Below, one piece after another: positions 1-10,325 of a DNA stretch of 64,000 nt. Position numbers and translations under genes: made by a program. The DNA comes from Prunella strophiata (taxonomy: Eukaryota; Chordata; Aves; Passeriformes; Prunellidae): the NCBI GenBank assembly GCA_036583965.1, contig JAZBQD010000030.1:89821300-89885299 (forward strand), written 5' to 3'. The stretch's first letter is position 1; every line of letters begins with the position of its first letter. The notes under the pieces were generated by a model. It was not told the DNA's origin and made no database searches. It saw only the letters and a list, made by a program, of their open reading frames with translations.

Positions 1-2134
1 ATAACTCAAAAACATGTATTTTAGGCTTCAAAACTAAAATCTATTTAATTCTGATTGCTCAGGTAAAAAATGATTCTGTGGAAAATTAGAAGAAAGCTTT
101 TTGTTTGGAAAAATAATTAGCCATGTATAATACTAGATTTTTTTTTTTTTTTTGCTCTTCAGCTCTTTTTTTAACAAACTTGTCAATAATTTCTCCAGAC
201 GTTTTAAAGTTCTGAATTGAGTCCTTCATTAATGTACCCCATAAGTTAAGGACAGCTCTTCTCAGAGAGGACTGATAAAAAAAATCATCAAAAGTGTGGA
301 TAGGGTTCAGGAGTAATGGGCATTACCAAAGGTCAGAATGTTGCTGTAAACATTCTGAGCAAGTAGAAACAAAACCTTTTAGATATTCAAAGATATACTC
401 TCCCGAAGGTTGGATCAAGGTATTTTAATTACTCATCTTTCACAAGAGGAGAAGATGTGAGGTGAAGAGAGATGTTCTGAGATATAGTTCAGGAGTCATT
501 CAAATTTGTAGAGCAGTGTGTATGAACACAGCCTGTTCTGTGTCCCACCTTCAGAAAATAAGTGTTTGTGAAATGGCTTTTCATTTAGAAGCACCTCAGA
601 TCTTGCAATTACATCATTTTAGATGTCAAAAGCCTGGATGGATAAGTGTGAAGAACATTTTCAAAAAGGAATCTTTCAGATACTAAAGTTTAAATCCCAT
701 ATTGAATGAATAATCCACTCTAGAAATGTGGAAAATATTTAATGAACAGCTGGAGTGACTGCAGTCAATTCATCGCTCTCTTAACTTGGGATAGAGGTCA
801 GCAAATGCTAACTATGTTTAAGTGGGGATATGAAAATGAGTATAATCAAGAATTTTTAAAAATATAAACCATCTGATTAAAGGAAGAGAATTAGAGGATA
901 ATTTTCCAATATCAGAAGCAAAGCTAAGGGATAATTAGGAAGCAAAAATATGAATTTTGAACCACTGAGAACATTTCAGCTATCAGCAGAACACACAATG
1001 AGGCTAACACAAGCCTTAGCTCCAGTTTTAGCAGAGTGGGGGACTGACATATCCATTTTCACCCCAGGCAGTACAGTCCTTCTCTGCAGTAAGGGAAGAG
1101 GCTGCTATATTCCCACTGCTGGAGAAGTGACATGCTGCAAGCATCCTCCTGCATGTGGCTGCAAAAAGGAACAGTCAGGGACTTGAAGGCTTGAACCTTC
1201 AGCTGGGCTGTGAACACCAGTAGGATACACCTGCCTGGCTGAAACTGATTCCTCTCTGACATTTTACTGTATTTTATTATGGGCTTTCCTGTTCTGTCTC
1301 CACAGTAATTTGGCCCTAAGTGAGTAATAGAGAGGTTTGCACAAAATAGTAGAGTTGTAGATCATCACCAACAAAAATAATAAAAACACTTCTATCATCT
1401 TTAATTTCCAATCAATGAACAAATGAGGTTATTGGCTGAATAAGGGGTAGAGGATTGTCAGGCTTTTTAATTCAACCATTCTTCTGGTCTGACTCAGCTG
1501 TCAGAGCTGACTTGAAGGAAATGGCTGAGACAACACACAATCTGAGTTGTTAGAGGGCAAGGAAATCTATAGAATGAAAGCAATGATTATGACTTCCTAG
1601 GAACATTGATATGCTAAATCTGTGAGTGAGAAAGATATCTTGGATAAAACTTTTAAATAAATTCAAGATTTTTGTAGAAAAATTAGCTTTTCAGGCCCAC
1701 AAGAAAAGCTTGCATTTAAAATGTTGGCTGCTTGGATACACCTCACCTACAGGAATTGTCTTGTGTGATTTTTTTGGTTGCTAAGGATGCTATTGCAAAC
1801 AGACAGAATTTCAATTGGAGCCTGGAGCAGGCAGTTAGCATGCTATTTCTGGTGGGGTGTGGAGTAGGCTGTTCTTGTTTATTTCTTATTACTTTCATAG
1901 CAAGGTATGAGTTCCTGGAACTGGCAAAGTAATCTGTCTTGGATGAAGACAGGTGGGGGGATTTGGGATAGCACCACACAAGTTGATTTATTTACCAGAT
2001 TTATCTAATAAATAAAAGCAGAGAGAATCTCCCAGGCTCAAGATTTTTTAGGTTTAGTGCACAGAAGCTCAAGAAGTCATATGCAGACACAGCAGATTAT
2101 TGCTGACAGTGAAACTGGGGCAGCACAAAGCTCA
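1..2134. other. Unique AT-rich noncoding sequence, no gene seen
   Basis: I see no recognisable gene, RNA or transposon here. A run of 16 T lies at 138-153. The open reading frames are all under 80 codons, lack domain-like composition and overlap one another on both strands, as expected by chance. A divergent repeat too old to recognise by eye cannot be excluded. Confidence 0.6.
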
Positions 2135-2567
2135 GCAATAGTGTGGCCAGCAGGATGAAGGCAGCAATCATCCTCCTGTACCTGGCACTGCTGAGGCCAC
2201 ACCTCAAATGCTCTGTTCAGTTTTGGGCTCCCTCACTGTAAGAAGGACATTGAGGAGCTGGAATTGAGGTGTCCAGAGAAGGGCAATGGAGATGGTGGAG
2301 GGTCTGGAGAACAAATTCTGCGAGGAGCAGCTGAGGGAGTTTGGGCTGTTAGCCTGAAGAAAATGAGGCTCAGGGAAGGCCTTCTTGCTCTTTACAAGCT
2401 GCCTGGAAGGAAGCAGCAGTGAGCTGGGTGTTGGTATCTTCTCCCAAGAAACAAGCAACAGGACAAGAGGACATGGCCTTAAGTTGTTCCAGTGGAGATA
2501 CAGACTGGATATTAGGAAAATCATCTTCACTGAAAGGTTGGTCAAGCATTGAAAGAGGCTGCCCAGG
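2135..2567 (+). mobile_element. CR1 LINE fragment, 5' part of a split copy
   Basis: This is a 5'-truncated CR1 non-LTR retrotransposon in sense orientation. It begins in the ORF2 C-terminal region: the stretch around 2190-2300 corresponds to the familiar CR1 text for a first-person 'VRPHLEYCVQFWAP'-type motif followed by the 'ERVQRRAT'-type segment, here degraded. It then runs through the segment ending in 'gaggctgcccagg' at 2555-2567. The CR1 sequence stops there, is interrupted by an LTR, and resumes at 4166. The reading frame is broken, so this is a dead copy. Recognition is from the known CR1 consensus, by memory and not by alignment. The 191-codon ORF on the opposite strand (2204-2779) is antisense to CR1 and runs into the LTR, so I do not call it a gene. 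Confidence 0.88.
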
Positions 2568-4165
2568 TGTACTGGTTTTGCATGGCCTGGTTTTTGGTAA
2601 GGGGGGTCCACAGAGGTGGCTTCTATGAGAAGATGCTGGAAGCTTCTACCGTGTTCAGCAGAGCCAATCTCTGATGGCTCTGAAGATGGACATGCTGCTG
2701 GCCAAAACTGGGCCAGTGAGAGAGGCTGGTAACGCCTCTGTGACAGCATATTTAAGAAGAAAATAAAAACAGAGGACACAGAGTTTTTCTTCTAGTCAGA
2801 GAAGAAAAGGAAATGAGGACATGTGAGGGAAAACAACATGGTGGCACCAAGGTCAGTGGAGAAGAAGGGGAGGGGGTGCTGCAGGTGCTGGAGCTGAGAT
2901 TCCTCAGGCCATGGTGAAACCACGGTGAAGCAGCTCTGCCCCTGCAGCCCTTGGGGATCCATCCTCTGGGGGATCCATCCTCTGGGGGATCCCCCAGAGA
3001 TCCACCCACAGCCCATGGGGATCCATGGGGGATGCAGAGATCCACCCACAGCCCATGGGGATCCATGGGGGATGCAGAGATCCACCCACAGCCCATGGGG
3101 ATCCATGGGGGATGCAGAGATCCACCCACAGCCCATGGGGATTCAGGGGGGATGCAGAGATCCACCCACAGCCCCTGGGGATCCATGGGGGATGCAGGGA
3201 TCCACCCACAGCCCATGGGGATCCATGGGGGATGCAGAGATCCACCCACAGCCCCTGGGGATCCATGGGGGATGCAGAGATCCACCCACAGCCCGTGGGG
3301 ATCCATGGGGGATGCAGAGATCCACCCACAGCCCATGGGGATCCATGGGAGATGCAGAGATCCACCCACAGCCCCTGGGGATCCATGGGGGATCCAGGGA
3401 TCCACCCACAGCCCATGGGGATCCATGGGGGATGCAGAGATCCACCCACAGCCCATGGGGATCCAGGGGGGATGCAGGGATCCACCCACAGCCCATGGGG
3501 GAGGTGCCCACGTAGGTGCAGGTGGATGCCTGGAGGAGGCTGTGATCCAGTGGGAGTCCTGGTGGAGACAGGGCACTTTTGCTTCCAGGCTGGAGCAGCC
3601 TGTTCTAAAGGACTGTACCCTGTGGAAGAGAGACCCACACCACAGCAGTTTTTGGGGACTGTGTGCCCGTGGGGGGAGCTCACACTGCAGCAGGTGTGGT
3701 TTGGCTGCTGCTCATGAGGTTGGACCCACGCTGGGCAGCTCAGGGAGAGCTGTCTCCTGTGGGAGGGACCCCACAGCCTCACAGGGGAAGGACTTCTATC
3801 CTGGAGCAGCAGAAGAAAACCTTGGTGATGAACTGAACAAAACCCCAATGCCCTGCTGTCCTGGCTTTGAGATCACCCCAGGACACCTCTCCCTGCCCCG
3901 TCAGTGGGAAGGAGGGAGGGGCTGGGAGGAAGAAGGATATAAAAGGCTTATTTTACTTCTCATTATCCTCCTCTGATTCTGTTAGTAATAAATTCACTTT
4001 GCAACTTTAAATTGAGTCTGTTTTGCCCTTGGAGTGTTTTCTCCCAGTCCTTATCTCAGCTCATGAACTGTTTGTTATTTTTTTTCTCTCCTTTACAGCT
4101 GTGGCAGGGCAGGGTGAGTGAGCAGCTCTTGTGGGTGCCTAGCATTGGGCCAGCATCAAACCACA
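2568..4165 (+). mobile_element. Solo LTR, avian ERVL-like, inserted into CR1
   Basis: The element starts TGTACTGGTTTTGCATGG at 2568 and ends in CCACA at 4165, fitting the TG...CA termini of retroviral LTRs. The last 60 bases (gtgagtgagcagctc, then a 'cagcatcaaaccaca' end) match the 3' end typical of abundant avian ERVL LTRs. A TATA-like box (gatataaaag) lies at 3937-3945 and an AATAAA polyadenylation signal at 3987-3992, in the right order for U3-R-U5 on the plus strand. There is no internal viral gene, no second LTR and no primer-binding site, so it is a solo LTR. The flanks CCAGG (2563-2567) and GCAGT (4166-4170) could be a decayed 5-bp target duplication, matching at 3 of 5 positions. Its length of about 1.6 kb is inflated by the internal minisatellite. 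It is younger than the CR1 it interrupts. Confidence 0.82.
2953..3503 (+). repeat. 40-bp minisatellite inside the LTR
   Basis: There are twelve full copies of a 40-bp unit starting at 3001 and spaced exactly 40 bp, plus a 20-bp partial copy at 3481. A shorter, degenerate GGATCC-bearing lead-in occupies 2953-3000. Each unit begins TCCACCCACAGCCC and contains GGATCC and two CCATGG-like cores. Copies 1, 2, 3, 6 and 11 are identical, and the others differ at one to four positions, for example ATTCAGGG in copy 4 and GCCCCTGG in copies 5, 7 and 10. That homogeneity suggests recent expansion or ongoing homogenisation. Copies abut with no spacers, so this is not a CRISPR array. No unit has a stop codon in any of the six frames, which explains the ORFs of 114 to 341 codons stacked here. 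Those are artefacts. Confidence 0.97.
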
Positions 4166-4327
4166 GCAGTGGGGAAATGGTGGAGTTGTCATCACTGTAG
4201 GTGTTGAGAAGAGGTGTAAATGTGGCACTTGGGCACTTGGTTTAATTGTGGACTTGGCAGTTCTTGGTTAACAGTTGGACTTGACCTTAGATGTCTTTCC
4301 TAACATAAATTCCATGGTTCTAAGGTC
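4166..4327 (+). mobile_element. CR1 LINE fragment, 3' part of the split copy
   Basis: CR1 text resumes directly after the LTR with the 'tggtggagt' segment and continues through 'gtggacttggcag' and 'aacagttggactt' to a degraded 3' end near 4327. These are the usual CR1 3' UTR blocks in order. With 2135-2567 it makes one copy of about 600 bp, 5'-truncated in the ordinary way for a LINE. The 3' terminal octamer repeats of CR1 are worn down, which fits an old insertion. Confidence 0.85.
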
Positions 4328-6015
4328 ATAGGTAGGGAGAAAAAACCCAGTAAACACACTGAAATCAGTTACATTAAGTGGTATGATGTCACAGTTATAC
4401 AGACATCAAAACCCAGTCAGTTTTAAGCTAACTGCAATATAAGCCTAACCTTAGTGGGGATTTGCTGTGCAGGAATAATCTCAATCCTTTTTTCCAGAAG
4501 ATGTGAGAACAGATGATGCCTAAACTACTGTTGTTTACAGAGGCATAAAGATGTCTGTGAGCTCCAGGATTCCATGGAGGCTTTGAAATTTTTTTCCCTC
4601 AACATCACTGTCACTAAAGAAGAACAGGCTTGTTCTGTCAGCAGCTGTTAAAAAGTCCCATTAAAGCAGTTCCCAGTATCTGCTTCTACTTCTGTTGCCC
4701 TAATATCCTAAAGTCAGGCAGAACATTTAGGTTTATACCTGAAAAAGTACCCTTCTTGCCTATGGTTTGGCAACAGATCTTAAAGACATCTTTAAATAAA
4801 GCTATTTAGGAGAATATATTCAAACAGACGGGTTACTAACTCAGTGGCAATCCTCTCCATTTCCAAAGGCCTCTCTGGATGGAAAGAGGAGGGAAAGAGG
4901 GCACCTGGCCAGCTGTCAGAAGCTGTGAGCTCCTGGCTGCCCATGTGTCTTTTTGCACTGCTTTGCCTCCCACCTGCCCCCAGATTATGCTCTGGGAGTG
5001 ACTGACAGCAAGGCACACATAGGCTCTCACTGCTCTTAAATGTGAGAGTCACACTGTGAATTTTAAAGGTCAGCCTCTGGTCAGTCACTGTGTCTTTTTC
5101 TGCTCCTACCTCTTTTTCCCCATCCTCTTCTGGATATGCTGTTGAAAGTCATTTTTAAAGGAAGTTTGTTCCAGGTGACAGCCCAATCAGTGACTAACCA
5201 CTGTGACTCCAGAGACATGGAATTACTTTTATTTTTAAAAAATCCAGGTAAGCTTTTCTTTTCCTATATGGCAACAGATAACCCTTATTAATTTGAAATG
5301 TATGTAATTCAGCTTAAGTGGGGGGAAGGGAAATCAGAAGGAAAGGATGCATCCTGTTAGAAAATGGAAAATACTGTATTTATCATCTTAAAAAGAACAA
5401 AAAGATCTGCAAGTTATGTGGGTTTCTGTGACAGTAATTATCCTTCTATTCAAGAATGAGTAATTACATTATTCTGCATGCTATCTTCCCCCCTCCCCAG
5501 TTATGTGGCATGTGCAGGCAGGTGCACACACACATGCAATGTCCTTGTACCCTGAAGAATAAAACCAGGGTGCACTAGAGAAGGTAGTTCTGTTTTGGTT
5601 TTTTTGGGTTTGTTTTTTTTTTTTTTTTTTTGAATAATGGTGATTATGCTAGTTCTTTGTTTATGCTAAACACCACTGAGTATTTAACATAGGAAGAGGA
5701 AGGCAAGCTGGATTTCCTTATTTCTTTTAAGGAAACTGGGTACTGCTCTGCCTTGGTACTAGCCTGTGCAAAGGGTTCACCCCCTTCTGCCTAGAGTTAG
5801 AAAATATTAAATATTGATTAAGCTAGAAGACAGTTTGTGGAATGTGCGTTGAAAGAGAGAGCTTTTGGAGCTCACTGCAGGATGAATATCTGCTACAAAT
5901 ATTATTTCTGTGTTTGTTCTAATTAAAATGTGAAAAGATAACATTTGAATGCATAGATATATCCTAAGTATTTCTCTGTGAATTGTGTTTTTGAATTATT
6001 CTTACTGGACTTACT
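4328..6015. other. Unique noncoding sequence with T-rich tract
   Basis: No gene or recognisable transposon is visible. A T-rich stretch at 5594-5631 ends in 18 consecutive T. ORFs here are under 100 codons and have no domain character. Confidence 0.55.
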
Positions 6016-6478
6016 GAATGACAGAATCATTTAGGTTGGAAGAGATGTTCAAGATCATCAAGTCCAACCTTTAACCCAGGACTGCCAAGTCCATGATTAA
6101 ACTGTGTCCCCAACTGCCACATTTACACATCTTTTCAACACCTCCAGTGATGGGGACTCCACCATTTCCCTGAGCAGCCTGTTCCAGTGTTTGACAACCC
6201 TTTCCATGAAGATATTTTTTCCTAATGTCCAACCTAAACAAGGGCACAACTTGGGGCCCTTTCCTCTTGTGCTGTTGAGTATTTCTTGGGAGAAGAGACC
6301 AACACCCAGCTCATTGCTGCTTCCTTTCAGGTACTTTTAGAGAGGGACCCTGCACCTCCTTTTCTCCAGGCTGAACAACCCCAGCTCCCTCAGGCACTCC
6401 TCACAGCATTTGTGCTCCAGACCCTTCCACCATCTCCACTGCCCTTCTCTGGACACACTCCAGCACCTCGATGTCTTT
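6016..6478 (-). mobile_element. CR1 LINE fragment
   Basis: The copy lies in reverse orientation. Its 3' end is at 6016, where the plus strand reads 'acagaatcatttaggttgg', the reverse complement of the classical CR1 3' end. It continues through the 'aagatcatcaagtccaacc' block and the 3' UTR to 'tctggacacactccagcacc' near 6450-6470, which is the ORF2 C-terminal region. It is 5'-truncated near 6478. The ORFs of 78 and 64 codons on the plus strand are antisense to the LINE and not genes. Confidence 0.92.
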
Positions 6479-6531
6479 GAGGTGCTGTTGACTTGCAGAT
6501 CAGCAAAGAACAAGGGCAGATTCTTATGAAT

Positions 6532-6614
6532 GCAGAAAATGAGAAAGGAAAAAGGGAAAGAAGGAAGGAGAGGAGAGGTGAGGAGAAGAAAAGGAAATGG
6601 AGAAGGAGAAGAGA
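6532..6614 (+). repeat. Polypurine (GA-rich) tract
   Basis: About 80 bases are almost entirely A and G on the plus strand, with only a couple of pyrimidine interruptions near 6579 and 6599. It directly follows the truncated 5' end of the CR1 copy. Such tracts can form triplex DNA, but no function is shown here. The 92-codon Phe/Ser/Leu-rich ORF on the minus strand (6390-6668) is the translation of the complementary pyrimidine tract. Confidence 0.85.
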
Positions 6615-7375
6615 TCTAACACACTGATCAGTGAACGCAAACCTTAAAAGAACCTGAGGTCTGGTCACAGGAAAAACACAAAGCAGGTACAGCTTTATGT
6701 AGGAGACACGGTCACAAACAAGACACTCAACTCATCAAAAGACATTTCTGCATTTCTACATGCTTACATTTCTGAAGTACCATCTCCAGAAGAAAACAAG
6801 GTTTTCCTTTTAGTAAGTGCACAGCACACCAAGGCTGAACAATTTGTTAATGTGAACATTGGAGAGAAGAGCGATTACAGCAATCAAGGTTCTGACCCAT
6901 CAATTAAAGTAGTTGGCTTAGACTAAAGGAACATTTTAAAACACCCATGTGCCCAACTTTGTAGACAAAATTCATATGGTTTGGGGGAGTGTGTAGCTTT
7001 GTGCTCACATAATCAAGGACAGCAAGGATGGGAGCACACCTGGGTTAGTGTGAGTTTTGTTGCTGATTTTGTGAATGCAGGTTTAACTGCACACACAGCC
7101 CCTGTTCCTGGGGAGACTGGGGACAGAAGCTTCACTGTTATGTAGGTTTTAACAGTTTTGCTAAGAAAACCTAGTGAGGGTTTTTGGACAGAAAAATTGC
7201 AGGATTTAGCTAGAATGTGAGGAATCTTTGGGTCCCTAGTTAATTATGATTTGCTTTGTTACAGTAACAGAAATAGTGCTCGAGAAAAGAAGACAGTTCT
7301 TGTAATAATAAGCGTAGGCACTCTTACTATTTTTTATTTGTCTTCTTCCTTCTTAAAAGAAGCTGCTGCAAAGAA
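6615..7375. other. Unique noncoding sequence, nothing seen
   Basis: No gene, RNA or repeat is recognisable. Base composition is ordinary for the window. Confidence 0.5.
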
Positions 7376-7480
7376 CCCCAGTTCTCGCAGCCACTCCTCA
7401 TAAGACTTGTTCTCCAGAACCTTCCCCATCTCTTCATTTTCCCCATTCCTCTATGAACATGCTCCAGCACCTGAATGTGA
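7376..7480 (-). mobile_element. Short CR1 LINE fragment
   Basis: About 100 bases match the reverse complement of the CR1 ORF2 C-terminal region. The plus strand reads 'cactcctcataagacttgtt', then 'ctccagaaccttcc' and 'catgctccagcacctgaatg', which are standard blocks in the right order. Both ends are lost. The overlapping 61-codon minus ORF is a decayed remnant of LINE coding sequence, not a host gene. Confidence 0.8.
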
Positions 7481-9937
7481 AGTTTACCTTTATCTTGTCT
7501 TGCTTTTTTCACTTGCTGGATGTGTAAAGCATCTGAATCTTTGCCAGACTTGGTAGCTACTCACAGATTAGAGCTCTCCAAGGAACTTTTGCCTGCTTTT
7601 ACAGAGCTATCCTTGCTTTATGCAATGCTGTGCTTCTGAGCAGCCTCTCATTTAATCAGTAATACTCATTTCTCTTTTTTTTTTTATGATGTACACAACA
7701 GCAACACTCATAAAACCTTGGTAGAGCCATGGGTGCAACCTCAGGGGCTGAACTAGGTCTTCCCAAGGCAGAATCATCTACACACTCCAATTGCTTAGGG
7801 AGTCTCACCCAACTTGTTCTTAAGCAAGCAACCTGAAGTTAAAGGTCTCCATTTTCTCCTCTGACCTTCTGTCCAACTGCTTCTCCATTTCTCCTGTCAT
7901 TTGTCATTTCCTAACCTGATGTTTTCCTGCTTGCCATTTAATCTGTGGTTTCCAGCCCTCACAGAACACATATCAATAAAGAAGTGTGGACAAGATGTAT
8001 CAATAAAAAAATGAGTACTTATAATAGTCCTTTACATATTTGAAAATTGTTGCTGTATCTTCTCTAGGACAAATCTTACTTCATTAGGAAGTGTGTTTAG
8101 ACCTCAAACACCCCTGTTTCAGGGCAATGTCCAAATAGCTCACTTTTGCCTGTAGCCAAGGGACCCTAGAATCTGACACTGCTCTAGGCAAGTCTTCACC
8201 AGTCCACCTACCTACTCACCCACTCTGAACCTAATTTTTGCTGGCAAAGGCAGTATTCTTTAAATTTCTAAAATTCAATCTCCAGAGAAAAGTGAGCCTA
8301 GGACAGAGTTTCTACATGTAGAATGAGAGATTTCCCCTCTCTAGATCATCAAAACTGTCTCCCTATCACTTGGAAAAGTCTTTATTGACTGCTCAGGCCT
8401 CCTCCTCCCTAAAACAGTCAAGCCACATCCATGTGTGGCAGGCCACTGGGTCTCATGTGGTGCCTCTTTAGACCTAATTACTATTTTTCATGTTTTCCTT
8501 TAGTTCCAGACTTCAGAAGTGATGAGAGAGCAGTGGTTTTACAGCACAGCCCCCAGCCTGTGGCAGTATGTGGTGTGAGGGTTGGCAGGGGGGAGGGAAG
8601 GAGCCTGGGGCTGTGTTTGGGAACCAGGCAGGTTGCAGCAGTGTCACCCAGCCTGCCTGCTGTCACCACTCTCCAGAGGGAATTGTCCCCTCATGCTGTA
8701 TCTGGATGCTGTTTCACACCAAAAAACAGAGTTTAGGAGCATGATAACACAAGTACAGGACCAAGGACTTGTCTGAGGGGCGAGGTCAGTCGGCAGCATG
8801 GGTGAGCACTGTGTGAGGAGAAGGAGGTTCTGTTCACAGCATTTTTAGAGACATACTTTAAAGAAATTACTGCAGTCATTACTATGACCATGTGTCATGG
8901 TCAAGGTAAAAAAAAAAACTGCCTCAATTTTTGTGTATCTGTCTCAACAGCTTGAAGTCTGCTTCAGAGAAGAACTCATCACAGCCTCCTCTACTGTTTT
9001 TTTGTGGGAGCTTGATTTAACTATGTGAGAGAAAACCACGGAATAAGGAATTGAGATGATCAATGAAATTTCTTAAGCAAATGTTTGTTAATGCTCTGCA
9101 TTTAAGCCCCAACTGCATTTGAACCCCAACCCTGCATTTAAACCTAAACCAGATTTATTCAAATATTTATTTGCCCTACAAATAATTTTGTTATGGCAGG
9201 GTTCTTCCCAAACAATTATTTGAATTATTAGAGAATTAATCTTCTCTCATAATTTGCAGAAGAATAATGTTGGGGTGTTTTTCATTTTTTTATAGTACTT
9301 TCTCTCCTGCTCAGCTATTGCACATAGTATCCTGGTAGAATAGGTTGCTTATTCTTAGCCTTGAACATGTTTACCAAGAAAACATTAGTTTTAACAAGAA
9401 ATTTTCAAGTGTCTTGTAACAAGTCATTCTTTCACCTTGGTGAGTATTTGATCATATTCATTCTGTGCTGAGAAAAAGCAAAGTGAAACAAAGAGTGGAA
9501 AAAAAATCCCAAACCACTCTATAAAACAAAAGCCAGGTTTCAAGTGTAATATGAAATTTGATAAAGTTCTTGAAATATAAAAAATGCAGACTTTCTGTAT
9601 GTTGTCCCATTATAAACAGCAGTACCAAAACATGCATACTCAGAGAGTAAAAAAGAAAATAATATTTTCTGTGTTTTCCCACCGTGAAATGACATGTTTC
9701 ACTACACTGAAAAAGAGCAGCTGAGTGTCAGTGATGTGGGTCAGTTTTCATTAACAGCCTAAATGATAGCATAGCAACAGCATTCAATACATTTCCAAAT
9801 AAGCAAAAAACTTGAGAGGGGATGCCGGCATGCTGGTCCAGGAATAGAATTCAAATGTTCCTGGCAAATAGGAGATAAACTGAAAAGGCTGGGAATATAA
9901 ATAGCAATACAGCACATGTGATGTCCAGTTCTCCTCT
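7481..9937. other. Noncoding sequence, possibly with an unrecognised old repeat
   Basis: I see no supportable gene. The part at 8030-8130 is faintly reminiscent of very old CR1 or L3-type 3' sequence in reverse orientation, but the resemblance is too weak to call. ORFs of 101 and 64 codons around 8431-8776 overlap one another in different frames and look random. Confidence 0.5.
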
Positions 9938-10325
9938 TCTGATCTGTATTAGCAAGGCCTTGTATGAAATGCTGTGTCCAGTTTGGGGTGTCACATTTTA
10001 GGAAGAGTAATTGGAGGGGGAACAGTGACAATGCTCAGAGCTCCAGAAAACAGCATCTGAAGCCTGCTTGCACTAGCTGAGTGAATACTGAGGTGTGACA
10101 TGGTGAGTTTTTAAGTACATGAAAGGCTGCAGCAGGGATGGACTGAACTGTTCTTGTCTAAGCTGAATGGGAGAGAAACCACAGACTTGCACTGCATCAA
10201 ACACAAATTTAGGTCAGACACAGAAAAACCTGCCAACTCTGGAAGCAGAAATATTGGAATAACACTGTGAGACTTCATTATTACTGGAGGTATTAAAAAC
10301 ATGTTAGACTGACATCTGTTAAAAA
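9938..10325 (+). mobile_element. Old, diverged CR1 LINE fragment
   Basis: Several ordered blocks of an ancient CR1 type survive on the plus strand. They are 'gctgtgtccagtttggggtg' near 9971-9990, 'gtacatgaaaggctgcagca' near 10116-10135, and 'attactggaggtattaaaaacatg' (given here as position 10280-10303) followed by a 'gttagac' block. They occur in the expected order and spacing. Divergence is much higher than in the copy at 6016-6478, so this belongs to an older subfamily. No reading frame survives. Confidence 0.75.

Noticed and set aside
2204..2779. 191-codon minus ORF
   Set aside because: It is antisense to CR1 and crosses the CR1-LTR junction, so it cannot be an ancestral gene.
3001..3500. 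CRISPR-like regular array
   Set aside because: The units abut with no unique spacers and lie inside a vertebrate LTR, so it is a minisatellite.
2951..3976. 341-codon plus ORF and 314-codon minus ORF (2904-3848) as repeat-protein genes
   Set aside because: Both run through a 40-bp minisatellite that lacks stops in all six frames, and several frames on both strands are open at once. There is no conserved domain, signal peptide or independent coding evidence.
8030..8130. Very old CR1/L3-like fragment in reverse orientation
   Set aside because: Only a vague resemblance in a few words; there are no ordered blocks strong enough to call.
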